The position numbers were made by a program, and so were the translations under genes. A stretch of DNA of 64,000 nt from Chloroflexota bacterium (GTDB lineage Bacteria; Chloroflexota; Anaerolineae; Aggregatilineales; Ch27): contig JAIOAT010000004.1 in assembly GCA_019873685.1 (NCBI GenBank), positions 1 to 64,000 of the forward strand. Reading direction: 5' to 3'. The notes under the pieces were generated by a model. That model searched no databases, was not told where the DNA came from, and worked only from the letters and a program-made list of their open reading frames with translations. Numbering within the stretch: the stretch's first letter is position 1; each line of letters starts with the position of its first letter. This document shows positions 1-9,962 of this stretch, in pieces.

Positions 1-1098
1 GATCAGCCGGTTGTCGGGTGTACGCGCCTCACCCCGGTAAAAACGTTCACAGACGTGCGGCAGGTCTGTCTCGCGGATGCCCACACCGGTATCTTCGACC
101 TGGATCAGGATGCGTCCCTGGCGAAGCTCACCAAAGCGAACCATGATACGCCCACCGGGCAGGGTGTAGTTGATGCTATTCTCGAGGATGTGCCCCAGCG
201 CCCAGCGCAGCCGCCGGTTATCCCCCAGGATGCGGGACTGCTCCGGGCGGATGCTCTGGACATGAATTTCCAGGCGGGCGCGCTCCCAGCGCGGTTGCAG
301 ACCGCGGATGACGCTCCAGATCACTTCGTCGAGGGCCAGTTCATCGTGGCGGACGGCGAATGTCCCGGCGCTGATCTCTGAGATATCCAGCAACTCGACG
401 ATCATCCGATCCAGCACGTCAACGTTGCGGCTGATGGTTTCCAGAAAGCGACGGTTCGGTGGACGATCGGCTGGCTGGCTGAGCAAGATGTCGCTCATGC
501 CCTTGATGGCGGTCAACGGGGTGCGCAGTTCGTGGGAAATCTGGGTGATGAAATCGTCCTTGAGCCGCTCCGCCAGCACTTCACGGGTGACATCCCGCAG
601 GACGATGACGGTGCCGATGACCTGGCCGCTGCTGTCGCCAACAGCAGCAACCTGGGCGCCCAGGATACGGTCATTGATCTGGGCGCGGATGGGCGCCCCC
701 AGCGGCTCCAGTTCGGCGGTTATCCCGCTGATATTCTGGGCCTGCTGGTGCAGACGGGCCAGCGGCCCTTCCCAGAAGGCCTTCTGGCTGCCGAGCATCT
801 GGTAGGCGGCCTTGTTCATCAGCAGGATACGGCCGGCGGAATCCTGCATGATCACGCCTTCACCCAGATTCTCCAGGACCGCCGTCAGATGCTGAGTCTG
901 GCTCTCGCGACGGTGAAGCTGATCGCCAAGCTCAGCCGGGGAATCCGCTGGAGTCAAGGTAGCCTGGCTTTGCTCCTGGTAGGATCGACGGAAAAGGCGT
1001 TCGCTGATCGTGCCAAGCGTGCGGATAAATCCGAAAATGCCGCGTGCCTCCTGCTGCTGGGCTGACAGGGCCAGTGGTTGGGGCCGGGAGTCTGTCAC
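1..1098 (-). CDS. PAS-containing sensor histidine kinase, C-terminus cut by window edge
   Basis: Reading the minus strand from a GTG at 1098 gives 366 open codons running off the window start. A GGAGAGG ribosome site precedes the GTG. I see a PAS-like sensor region (about residues 65-170), then an H-box with ISHELRTPL whose phosphoacceptor is about His189, a HisKA dimerisation helix pair, and a HATPase domain with N-box (LENSINYT) and G1 box (EDTGVGI). No transmembrane segment is visible, so it looks cytoplasmic. The G2 box and C-terminus lie outside the window. The nearest response regulator is divergent (1423), so partnership with it is only possible, not shown. Confidence 0.9.
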   Translation of the reverse strand, partial: MTDSRPQPLALSAQQQEARGIFGFIRTLGTISERLFRRSYQEQSQATLTPADSPAELGDQLHRRESQTQHLTAVLENLGEGVIMQDSAGRILLMNKAAYQMLGSQKAFWEGPLARLHQQAQNISGITAELEPLGAPIRAQINDRILGAQVAAVGDSSGQVIGTVIVLRDVTREVLAERLKDDFITQISHELRTPLTAIKGMSDILLSQPADRPPNRRFLETISRNVDVLDRMIVELLDISEISAGTFAVRHDELALDEVIWSVIRGLQPRWERARLEIHVQSIRPEQSRILGDNRRLRWALGHILENSINYTLPGGRIMVRFGELRQGRILIQVEDTGVGIRETDLPHVCERFYRGEARTPDNRLI

Positions 1099-1422
1099 CG
1101 CCACCTCTCCGGGTCAGGGTCCGGCGTTCAGATGCATGGGGCGGCGCCTGACGCCTGGGTAATGAAACGGGATATCAAAAAGTGAACAGAGGCGATTCCC
1201 CCCATGCAAACGTTCTACCAACCATACTACCAGCGCATGGCTGGAGATACAACCGGCTGGTCAAAGGAGGAATGTGTCAGAGTCGCGAAAATCCCGCCAG
1301 GGTACGGCTTGCCTCCAGAGCCATACCTCTTTATGATTGAACTAACCCGATCGTCGCCGTTGTAGACCGCTCCCCTGGAGCGGCGAAAGTTTCCGGCTGG
1401 CACGCTGGGCAAGGAGCACGCT
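1099..1422. other. Divergent intergenic region between sensor kinase and receiver gene
   Basis: This 324-base gap holds no convincing gene. It must contain the outward promoters of the kinase (minus) and the receiver (plus). A perfect 7-bp hairpin (CCGCTCC/GGAGCGG, loop of three) sits at 1367-1383, about 40 bases before the receiver start. A weak TTGAAC-17-TTGTAG promoter-like pair lies just before it. An AAGGAG ribosome site precedes the TTG start at 1423. Confidence 0.5.
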
Positions 1423-1902
1423 TTGGCTACCTGGATGGTTGTCGACGATGAGCCTGACATCTACGAGTTGCTGCTAGCCATGTTTGAATTCTGGGGGATT
1501 GATGGCGTCGCTTTCGTGGATGGCAGTGAGGCCATTGCCTGGATCGAAGATGTGGATGCCATGCGGATTCAAACTGATCTCCCTACGATGGCGATCATCG
1601 ATATCCGCCTGCCGGATATTTCGGGTATCGAAGTTGCGGCCCGCCTCCGGCAAAGCTCCATCCTGGGCAACATCGGAATTTGCCTGATCACCGCCTACCA
1701 TATGTCGCCAGCGGAAGAAGATGAAGCGATGGCTATCTCCCAGGCGGATATGCTCCTGTATAAGCCCCTGCCGCACCCGGATGAATTCAAACGTCTGCTG
1801 GAAGGGATTCTGGAGCGGCGGGCCGCGCTGGCTCAAGTGAGCGCCGATGGCACCGCCGAGATGCCACCTGCCCAGCCGGCGGATTCACCTTCCTCCCTGT
1901 AG
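1423..1902 (+). CDS. Single-domain response regulator receiver protein
   Basis: This 159-residue protein is a CheY-like receiver with a short P/A-rich tail and no output domain. Visible landmarks are the acidic pair in VVDDEPD (residues 8-9), the phosphoacceptor Asp60 in IIDIRLPD, Thr90 and the conserved Lys114 in LYKPLP. It starts at a TTG after an AAGGAG ribosome site with good spacing. It is transcribed away from the sensor kinase at 1-1098 and just before the membrane protein at 1942. With no DNA-binding domain it probably acts by protein contact or in a phosphorelay. Family assignment is firm; the target is unknown. Confidence 0.9.
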   Translation: MATWMVVDDEPDIYELLLAMFEFWGIDGVAFVDGSEAIAWIEDVDAMRIQTDLPTMAIIDIRLPDISGIEVAARLRQSSILGNIGICLITAYHMSPAEEDEAMAISQADMLLYKPLPHPDEFKRLLEGILERRAALAQVSADGTAEMPPAQPADSPSSL

Positions 1903-1941
1903 TCCCATGCCGCAGTCGCCAGCGCGAAAGGGTACCTGACG

Positions 1942-2667
1942 ATGCGGAATATCTCGCCCACTCAGGCTATGGCCCGGCAGGCCCGGCGGCTGCTGGTAGT
2001 CGGGATGCTGCTGGCCCTGTTCGGCCTGGTGATCCTCGCGGCATGGTTCCTGCTGGTGGTTGTCCCCCTGTCCAGCGCTGGCTGGTATGAGTTTCTCAAG
2101 GGCGCTGCGCTGGTAAGCGGGCTGGCTATCCTGCTGGTCGCCGGGGTGCTGATCCTGCGCGGTCTGCGCTTCCCCCGCGATAATCCTTATGCCCTGCGGA
2201 TGGCGGAGTACCTGGCCCGCTTCCTGGATTACCGCTATACCTTCATCCGCAATATCGGGCGGCGCGGGCTGGGCTATGTGGATGCTGTGCTGGTTGGCCC
2301 GCCCGGTGTCCTGGTCTTCTATTTTTTCCGCCGTACCGGCGCCTACTATTCGGAGCGTAACCTGTGGTTTGCCGACTCCGGCGGCAAACTGCAGCCAATC
2401 AGCGAAAATCCGACTCAGGAAGCCGCCCGTGATGTCAATGCTCTGCGTGTTTTCCTGGCTGAGCGCGGCATCACCAACGTGCCGGTTTACGCGGTGATCG
2501 TCGTAGTTGATCCGGACACTGCCGTGACTGTCCGCCAGCCGGTGATCCCGGTGGCGCATATGCCAAATGTCCAGGCTGCCCTGCACGACAATTACCTGGC
2601 CGCCGATCGCATCCCGCCGGATCGCGCTGTCGCCACTGTCCGGGCGATCATGGAAGGGCTGGCCTGA
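1942..2667 (+). CDS. Membrane protein with NERD-like soluble domain
   Basis: The 241-residue protein has two hydrophobic segments (about residues 18-45 and 54-72) followed by a soluble domain. That domain reads like a nuclease-related (NERD) fold: RNIGRRGLGYVDAVLVGPPG, an aromatic strand, a W with a KLQ turn, then a helix with NPTQEAARDVNALRVFL. The usual NERD acidic/Lys pattern on the core strand (E-x-K) is replaced by a YFFRR stretch, so any nuclease activity is doubtful. It follows the receiver gene after 39 bases and may be cotranscribed. The NERD assignment is by pattern only; a membrane-anchored protein of unknown role is the safe call. Confidence 0.55.
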   Translation: MRNISPTQAMARQARRLLVVGMLLALFGLVILAAWFLLVVVPLSSAGWYEFLKGAALVSGLAILLVAGVLILRGLRFPRDNPYALRMAEYLARFLDYRYTFIRNIGRRGLGYVDAVLVGPPGVLVFYFFRRTGAYYSERNLWFADSGGKLQPISENPTQEAARDVNALRVFLAERGITNVPVYAVIVVVDPDTAVTVRQPVIPVAHMPNVQAALHDNYLAADRIPPDRAVATVRAIMEGLA

Positions 2668-2691
2668 ACGGAAGGCGGGACAGGAGCCGGC

Positions 2692-3069
2692 CTAGAGCGC
2701 TTTGGTAGAGATGATGAAGGCGGCGGTGGCGGTGTTGGTAGCCAGCGGCACGTTGTGCACGTTGCAAATGCGCATCAGCCCCTGAATGTCCGGGTCGTGC
2801 GGGTGTTTGCCCAGTGGGTCGATAAAGAAGAAGACCGCCTCGATCACCCCTTCCGCCACCCGCGCGGCGATCTGGGCATCCCCTCCGCGCGGGCCGGAGA
2901 GTACGCATTCCACTTTCAAACCGCATTTTTCCGCCAACAACTGGCCGGTGGTGGCGGTGGCGACCAGTTCATAGCGGGACAGGATGTCGCGATGCTCCAG
3001 GGCAAAGGCGACCATGTCCGCCTTTTTGCCATCATGGGCGATCAGGGCCAGAGTTTTGGCTTCAGGCAT
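2692..3069 (-). CDS. mgsA: Methylglyoxal synthase
   Basis: This enzyme converts dihydroxyacetone phosphate to methylglyoxal and phosphate, a bypass of lower glycolysis when phosphate is limiting. The 125-residue protein shows the family landmarks: LIAHDGKK near the N-terminus, GPRGGDAQIAA in the phosphate-binding region, and FFIDPLGKHPHDPDIQGLMR with the catalytic Asp/His region, ending NVPLATNTATA. Two in-frame ATGs lie at 3078 and 3069. The GGAGGAG ribosome site almost touches the first and is about 10 bases from the second, so I prefer 3069. The gene converges on the NERD-like gene with only 24 bases between. Confidence 0.96.
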   Translation of the reverse strand: MPEAKTLALIAHDGKKADMVAFALEHRDILSRYELVATATTGQLLAEKCGLKVECVLSGPRGGDAQIAARVAEGVIEAVFFFIDPLGKHPHDPDIQGLMRICNVHNVPLATNTATAAFIISTKAL

Positions 3070-3341
3070 GGCAATCATTCTCCTCCCGGTTGATGTTATG
3101 ACCAGCGCGGCAGCGGGTTGAGATGAGCCGTACAGGGTACAGCGCGTGTCTGTTAAATGCTGCGCACCACGAACCGAAAATCATTGTATAATACAGATAG
3201 AAGCGCCGGGCATTCGGGGCTATTCGAACCAACACCAATTGATAGGGTCATGTCGTTTCACGACTACCCACCTTGTGTTATGTGGTTCAAGGCCTTAAGC
3301 TCCGGCGCTTCGTTGTTGCCCCACTAGTTCCTCAAGCTCGA
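3070..3341. other. Non-coding gap between GT4 gene end and mgsA
   Basis: The 272 bases carry no convincing ORF. An AT-rich patch at 3181-3196 contains TATAAT (plus strand, 3187-3192) and TATTAT (minus strand), which is the likely -10 area for mgsA, though no good -35 accompanies either. A T-arm-like GGTTCGAAT lies on the minus strand near 3220-3230 but no tRNA can be folded around it. Confidence 0.4.
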
Positions 3342-4619
3342 TCAAGCAGTTGGTTGACGCGCCCTCAGGAATCGCCGCCAGCGCCTGTTAAGCTGCACCG
3401 CATGGGCGTAGTAGCCTTCCAGCTGGGCCATGATCCGTTCCCATGGGCGTGCCTCGGCATAGACGCGCGCACCCGCGGCCAGTCGACGGCGCAACGCCGG
3501 CTGATCGCGTAACAGACGCACCGCAGCAGCGAAAGCCTCTGCCGTCGGCGAACAGATGATGCCCGTCTCGCCGGGAACGGCCAGGTCCGTAACGCCGCCG
3601 CTGGCGGGGACGACCACCGGCAGCCCGGAGGCCAGCGCTTCCAGTACTACCTGGCCGAAGGTCTCCCGAGTGCCGGGGAAGACAAAGATATCGGCGCTGG
3701 CGTAGGCGGCGGCCAGTTCGTCGCCGAACAGATAGCCGGTGAAGACTGTTCCTGTACCGGCAAACAGGCTCTCGATCTCAGGACGGGCCGGTCCATCGCC
3801 TACGATGGCCAGCGCGACACCGCGCAGTTCCGCCACCTGCCGCAGCAGGTCAAGGTGTTTTTCCCTGGCCAGGCGGCCAACATACAGGCAGACCAGCGAC
3901 TCAGCCGGGCGCTGGCCCAGCAGGCGGCGGCGAGCTTCGGCGCTGCGTCTGGCCGGGTGAAAGCGGCGGCTGTTGACGCCACGCCCCCAGTAACGGACGC
4001 GGTGGAACCCCCACGCACGCAACTGGCGGATGGTGTCCTGTGAAGGCGCCAGCGTCAGGTGGCACAGGTTATGGGTGATGCGCAGCCATTCACGGATCGG
4101 CGTAGTCAGGAACGGGTAGCCGTATTCCTCGCTGTAGCCCGGCAGGTCGGTCTGGTAGGTGGCAACGATGGGGATGCCGCGGTCCCAGCCAGCGAGGGCA
4201 GCCGTAAGCGAGAACAACGCCGGGCTGAACAGATGGATGAGATCGGGCTGGAAGTCGTCCAGATACTGGCGCAATCCCAGGTTGGGCAGGGCGACCCGCG
4301 ATTCCGGGTAAAACGGCATGCCCAGGGAAGGCACCGGGATCACCGTCGTCGGGCCAATCGCGCTGGGGGCTGTATCCGGGGCGAAGATCAGCGCCTCCCG
4401 TCCGGTCAGCTGCAGATGGCGCAGGGTCATCAGCACCGTCTTGGATACGCCGTCAAATTTGGGCAGGAAGGCTTCGGCTACCAGGATCACCCGGTGCACC
4501 GGAGCAAGCGCTACTTCCGGGCCGGGCGGGGCCAGTTTGAATTCCTCGCCGAGCTGCGGGATCGCCGGGGAGGAATCGGTGCGATCACTGGATGGAGATA
4601 ACGCATTCAGGAAGTCCAT
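3342..4619 (-). CDS. GT4-family glycosyltransferase (MgtA/SqdX-like)
   Basis: The 425-residue protein is a GT-B retaining glycosyltransferase. The N-terminal domain (about 40-215) starts VILVAEAFLPKFDGVSKTV, the acceptor-side GGVxxH-like loop, and the C-terminal domain contains YVGRLAREKHLDLL and FPGTRETFGQVVLEA, the EX7E motif that binds the nucleotide-sugar. The overall pattern resembles GDP-mannose-dependent mannosyltransferases and SqdX sulfoquinovosyl or glycolipid synthases. No signal or TM segment is seen; it probably works on the inner membrane face to build glycolipid. The first 40 residues are a poorly conserved extension, and only a weak ribosome site precedes the ATG at 4619. Substrate is not deducible. 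Confidence 0.88.
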   Translation of the reverse strand: MDFLNALSPSSDRTDSSPAIPQLGEEFKLAPPGPEVALAPVHRVILVAEAFLPKFDGVSKTVLMTLRHLQLTGREALIFAPDTAPSAIGPTTVIPVPSLGMPFYPESRVALPNLGLRQYLDDFQPDLIHLFSPALFSLTAALAGWDRGIPIVATYQTDLPGYSEEYGYPFLTTPIREWLRITHNLCHLTLAPSQDTIRQLRAWGFHRVRYWGRGVNSRRFHPARRSAEARRRLLGQRPAESLVCLYVGRLAREKHLDLLRQVAELRGVALAIVGDGPARPEIESLFAGTGTVFTGYLFGDELAAAYASADIFVFPGTRETFGQVVLEALASGLPVVVPASGGVTDLAVPGETGIICSPTAEAFAAAVRLLRDQPALRRRLAAGARVYAEARPWERIMAQLEGYYAHAVQLNRRWRRFLRARQPTA

Positions 4620-4702
4620 AGCTATCCCGGTCAGCGCCTGCTACGCCGCTGCCTGCCTCTATGCTAACATAACGCGGACTGTCTGGATGCAGCGCAGTGG
4701 CG

Positions 4703-4732
4703 TTAGCCCTGCAGGCGCAATTTGCCTATAAT
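4703..4732 (+). promoter_or_regulatory. Putative promoter of the PPC-domain gene
   Basis: A perfect TATAAT lies at 4727-4732 with a weak TTAGCC -35 18 bases upstream. Transcription from it would begin near 4739, so translation must start downstream, which supports ATG 4791 rather than the in-frame TTG at 4722 that sits in this box. Confidence 0.5.
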
Positions 4733-4790
4733 GCGCCATAACGAGGGTGTCGCTGCTCTGGCTGGCGACTCAATCGAAAGGCATAATCCG

Positions 4791-6281
4791 ATGACTGATT
4801 CGATGGAACTTTTGCGCCGGGCTGCCGAACTGATCAAGACCAACCGGCGCGCTGAGGCAGTGCAGGTGCTGCTGCCGGTGCTCAAGGCCAATGAGCAGGA
4901 CGCCAACGCCTGGTGGCTGATGGCCAACGCTCTGACCGATCCCAATGACGCCCGCGAGGCGCTGGAAACTCTGTTGCGGCTGCGTCCTGACCACGAGAAG
5001 GCGCAGCGGATGCTGGCCCGCATCAACGAGTTGTATCCGCGCCCGGCCCCTGAACCTGAGCCAGAGCCGGAACCCGAACCCGGCGAGTTTGGCTCCGGGG
5101 ATTCGGCTTCTGATCCGTTCGCCGGGGCTGATCCGTTTGCTGCGCCGGAGGTGAGCGCGCCGCCGGTGGAGTCGTATGCGCTGGCGGATCAGGAAGTAGA
5201 GGAGGATCCGTTTGCCTTTGCACCGGCGACGCCAGAACGTGAAACAGCTGCTCCAGCCTACGATCCCTTTGGGTCGGCGCAGACCTTTGGCGCACCCGTT
5301 GCAGGTGAGGAAGACCCATTTGCGTTCCCGCCTCCGGCGGCGGAACGACAGGCTGCCGCCCCTGCCTACGATCCGTTTGGACCAGCCAAGACCTTTGGCC
5401 CATCGGCGGCGGAGACAGAAGAAGATCCGTTTGCTGTGAAAAGCGCGGCGGGGCAACCCGCGGCGGAGGCGCCGCGCCGCAAGGCCCGTCCGCGCCCGAC
5501 GGAGGGCGATCCCTTCGGGACGGCAGCGGGGACAGGCTCCCGACCAGCCGCCAGAACGTCACAGCCGCGCCAGGGGACACAGCGCTCCGCGGCTACAGCT
5601 GCGCGGACGGCAACCCGGAAAGGTACGAACCCGCTCGTTATCCTGCTGGCAGTGCTGGGCGGGCTGGTCTTGCTGGTGTGTCTGGGATGCCTGGCGCTGA
5701 CGTATGTGCTCCCGGCCATCGGCGTCAATGTCGCTCAGCAGGTGATCAGTCAGATCGATACGTCAGGGGTCATGGCGACTTTGCAAGCCGAGGGTTTCCC
5801 CATCGACGAGTCGGTCATGGGAACGCTGCAGGCGGGCGGACTGTCCGAGATGGTCGGGACGCTTGAGGCAGGCGGCGTGCCACCGGTGCTGCAGACTCTG
5901 GACGCCAGCGGCGTGCTGAGCTTTGAGGCAATCGGTTCGCCGTTACCGTCCGGCGTGATCGGGCGCGGCAGCCTGGGCTATGGCGAATCGCGGCGGGATA
6001 CGCTTGACGCCGGTCAGCAACATGGCTGGACCTTCAGTGGCGGCGGCGGGGATCAGGTGGTGATTGAACTGGTGGCCAGCGACGCCGGGAGCGGCTTTGA
6101 CCCGGTGGTGGCGCTGTACGATCCGCGGAACCTGCAGATTGCCTATAACGACGACGGCTTCAGCGACGGCTACGACTCGCGGCTGGAATTCACGTTGCCC
6201 GGCAGTGGCACATATACCATCCTGGTACGGGAGTTCGCCTACAATGGCGGGAAGTACGAATTGCGCCTGAACCGGCGCTAG
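4791..6281 (+). CDS. TPR-like membrane-anchored protein with C-terminal PPC domain
   Basis: The 496-residue protein has four parts. An N-terminal helical TPR-like segment (about 1-80) ends in a PE-dipeptide run. A long low-complexity region (about 95-260) has imperfect repeats built on EEDPFAF...AAPAYDPFG.A.TFG. One strong transmembrane helix lies near residue 280-310. The exported C-terminus carries a bacterial pre-peptidase C-terminal (PPC) beta-sandwich, visible as a GSLGYGES start, a DPVVALYDP strand, NDDGF and GTYTILVREF. The topology puts TPR and repeats in the cytoplasm and PPC outside. ATG 4791 has a GAAAGG site nine bases upstream and lies after a TATAAT box. Function unknown; a scaffold or envelope sensor is a guess. 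Confidence 0.8.
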   Translation: MTDSMELLRRAAELIKTNRRAEAVQVLLPVLKANEQDANAWWLMANALTDPNDAREALETLLRLRPDHEKAQRMLARINELYPRPAPEPEPEPEPEPGEFGSGDSASDPFAGADPFAAPEVSAPPVESYALADQEVEEDPFAFAPATPERETAAPAYDPFGSAQTFGAPVAGEEDPFAFPPPAAERQAAAPAYDPFGPAKTFGPSAAETEEDPFAVKSAAGQPAAEAPRRKARPRPTEGDPFGTAAGTGSRPAARTSQPRQGTQRSAATAARTATRKGTNPLVILLAVLGGLVLLVCLGCLALTYVLPAIGVNVAQQVISQIDTSGVMATLQAEGFPIDESVMGTLQAGGLSEMVGTLEAGGVPPVLQTLDASGVLSFEAIGSPLPSGVIGRGSLGYGESRRDTLDAGQQHGWTFSGGGGDQVVIELVASDAGSGFDPVVALYDPRNLQIAYNDDGFSDGYDSRLEFTLPGSGTYTILVREFAYNGGKYELRLNRR

Positions 6282-6314
6282 CCGTTCGCCTCTGCCAAAT
6301 CGAGACGGGCTACG

Positions 6315-6350
6315 AGGGCGCGGTGGGACAAAGCCGCGCCCTGTTTTGTT
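6315..6350 (+). terminator. Rho-independent terminator after PPC-domain gene
   Basis: A perfect 9-bp stem AGGGCGCGG/CCGCGCCCT (6315-6323 with 6334-6342) is followed by GTTTTGTTG. It lies 33 bases after the stop of the PPC gene and just before the end of the convergent vanZ-like gene. Confidence 0.85.
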
Positions 6351-6354
6351 GCGC

Positions 6355-6804
6355 TCAGGACAGCGGGGGCTTCCTGCGGACAAAATGCCCCACAACCATG
6401 AACAGAGACGCCCCGGCTGCGTCCAGTCCGATGTCCGTCAGCGAGGCATGGCGGCCCGGTACAAGCGCCTGGTGCGCTTCATCCAGCAGGGCGTAGGCAA
6501 GGGTCAGCAAGACGGCCAGGATTGCCGCCCGGCGGGCGGTCACGCCCCAGGCAACCAGCGCCCGCGCCAGCAGCAAGGCGAGGATGCCGTAGGCAATCAT
6601 ATGGGCGCTTTTCTTGATCAGGAATTCCCAAAGGCCGGGGAAGACCGGCAAAACGCCGGAGAAATAGACCGTAAACGGGCTGGCCCCCGGCGGTGGGCCA
6701 TACTTGGGCTGAGCGGAGGCGACGAACATCACCAGCATGGCCGCCAGCACCGGCCCCCAGTGCCACACAAAGAGCCTGAGATAGCGCCGCGTGATGTACC
6801 ACAT
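6355..6804 (-). CDS. VanZ-family membrane protein
   Basis: The 149-residue protein has about four hydrophobic segments and the VanZ pattern: a first TM with FVASAQP, a polar loop with KKSAHMIAYGILALLLARAL, then LLTLAYALLDEAHQALVPGRHASLTDIGLDAAGA, the conserved DE.HQ.f.pGR..s..Di..D...G signature. VanZ homologues contribute modestly to lipoglycopeptide resistance and cell-envelope traits; the molecular role is unknown. An upstream in-frame extension exists, but a GGAGGGAG ribosome site nine bases before ATG 6804 (MWYITRR) decides the start. It ends opposite the PPC gene and shares the terminator zone. Confidence 0.85.
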   Translation of the reverse strand: MWYITRRYLRLFVWHWGPVLAAMLVMFVASAQPKYGPPPGASPFTVYFSGVLPVFPGLWEFLIKKSAHMIAYGILALLLARALVAWGVTARRAAILAVLLTLAYALLDEAHQALVPGRHASLTDIGLDAAGASLFMVVGHFVRRKPPLS

Positions 6805-6938
6805 TCCGCTGTTCTCCCTCCGGTGCAGCCCGGCTGGTTGCCGGGTCTTCCTGGCTGACCTGAGGGTAGCATGCGCCCGGCAGCGGTTCAATCGGCGCTA
6901 TGGCGCTGACATCCTGATAAGCGCCTGACGGCGGCCTT

Positions 6939-6969
6939 ACGGGGCGCATCCGGGCCTGACGCGCCCCGT
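6939..6969 (-). terminator. 9-bp inverted repeat after acetyl-CoA synthetase gene
   Basis: A perfect stem ACGGGGCGC/GCGCCCCGT (6939-6947 with 6961-6969) has a 13-base loop and lies 18 bases past the acs stop codon. There is no T-run, so it is either a weak terminator or an mRNA 3'-end stabilising hairpin. Confidence 0.5.
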
Positions 6970-6987
6970 TCCGGCGGACAAACGCTT

Positions 6988-8892
<1,905 letters not shown>

Positions 8893-8995
8893 CTTGGAGC
8901 ACTCCGGGGCATCAAAAGAACACAATAACGATATTCATATGTATTATATGGACATTATCCAAAATTGACGATTCAGGGATGGGATGTGCAGGCAG

Positions 8996-9030
8996 GCAAA
9001 AAGAAACCCTGCCTCAGATTGAGACAGGGT
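8996..9030 (-). terminator. Rho-independent terminator of the cytochrome c gene
   Basis: On the minus strand ACCCTG-T-CTCA pairs with TGAG-G-CAGGGT (9006-9030) and is followed by TTTCTTTTT. It sits 40 bases after the cytochrome c stop and upstream of the acs promoter area. Confidence 0.85.
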
Positions 9031-9069
9031 GGGGACGAGTCTGACAGGCTATGGACAGCCGTCGGCAGG

Positions 9070-9720
9070 TTACTTGAGCGACAGCATGTAGGCGATCAGG
9101 TCGTTGACATCCTGCTCGGTCAGGTAGTCGGCATATTGTTGGAACATCAGACTGTTGCCACCGGCGGCGAAGATGTTGGTCGGCGTGTCCGGTACGAGGT
9201 AGGCATTCGGCTCCAGGATGGATTGCCGCAGATATTCCTCGGCGCTCTCGCCTTCGACGCGGGTAGCCGCCCGCGCAGCAATGCCCACCATGGACGGGCC
9301 GATCAGGATGGTGTCCTGCTCGATCATGTGGCAGGTGACGCAGGCGGGCGCAGCCGCCTTGCCATTACGGAATAGCGCCTCCCCGTTGACAGGGTCGCCG
9401 ATGCTGGCTGGCGTCGCTGTGGGCGGGATGGGCGTTGGCGTACTGGTAGCGGTAGCGGTGGCTGTTGGCGGCACGGCGGTTGGCGTTGCCGTTGGCGGTA
9501 GCTCGGTTGGCGGGAGTTCGGTGGGGGCGGTCGTCGGTTGCTGGCTGATTGCCGCGCTTTCCGCCGGTTGAGTCATGCGCTGGAGGACGGCCGGGGCCAG
9601 GGTGACCGGTTCGCGGGTGGGCTGCACCTCGCTCACCGGCGTAGCGAAAGTGCCACACCCCGTCAGGGCCAGGGCGATCATCACGAGGATAAGGACACGG
9701 CTGAAGGGCTGAAAGGGCAT
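9070..9720 (-). CDS. Lipoprotein c-type cytochrome
   Basis: The 216-residue precursor has a signal peptide ending in a lipobox LTGC (lipidated Cys22), then a long flexible linker rich in PT/PPTATPT (about residues 55-105). A monohaem cytochrome c domain follows, with CVTCH haem attachment, a probable axial Met in NSLMFQQYADYLT, and the terminal helix DVNDLIAYMLSLK. The build is that of a membrane-tethered small electron carrier on the outer face. No oxidase, reductase or other cytochrome gene is nearby, so its partner is unknown. It is a single-gene unit with its own terminator (8996-9030). Confidence 0.9.
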   Translation of the reverse strand: MPFQPFSRVLILVMIALALTGCGTFATPVSEVQPTREPVTLAPAVLQRMTQPAESAAISQQPTTAPTELPPTELPPTATPTAVPPTATATATSTPTPIPPTATPASIGDPVNGEALFRNGKAAAPACVTCHMIEQDTILIGPSMVGIAARAATRVEGESAEEYLRQSILEPNAYLVPDTPTNIFAAGGNSLMFQQYADYLTEQDVNDLIAYMLSLK

Positions 9721-9849
9721 AGCTGGACCCCCGCTTGTTCATCGCATCATAAGGAAGTACACGCGGGGAGTGTATCGCTTTCCGACCAAAACAGCCAGCA
9801 TTATTCGTTGGAGGAGAGCAGGTAGAACCTGGCAGCGCTTCGACGGCAG

Positions 9850-9910
9850 CCTCACCCCTGGTCCCCCGCGTTGTCCTTGGTCATGAGATGCGGAAGGGTC
9901 AGGGGTGAGG
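9850..9910. repeat. 11-bp perfect inverted repeat with 39-base loop
   Basis: CCTCACCCCTG at 9850-9860 is exactly complementary to CAGGGGTGAGG at 9900-9910. It lies between the arsM stop (9963, minus) and the cytochrome c start (9720, minus). It may be a transcript-end structure for arsM or a protein-binding site; no T-run follows. Confidence 0.5.
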
Positions 9911-9962
9911 TGGCCGATAATGCGACAGGCGGGCGGCTATCCGGTCGCCAGTCGCATGAGCA

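Noticed and set aside
3205-3245. tRNA T-arm-like GGTTCGAAT on the minus strand
   Set aside because: No acceptor, D- or anticodon stem can be built around it.
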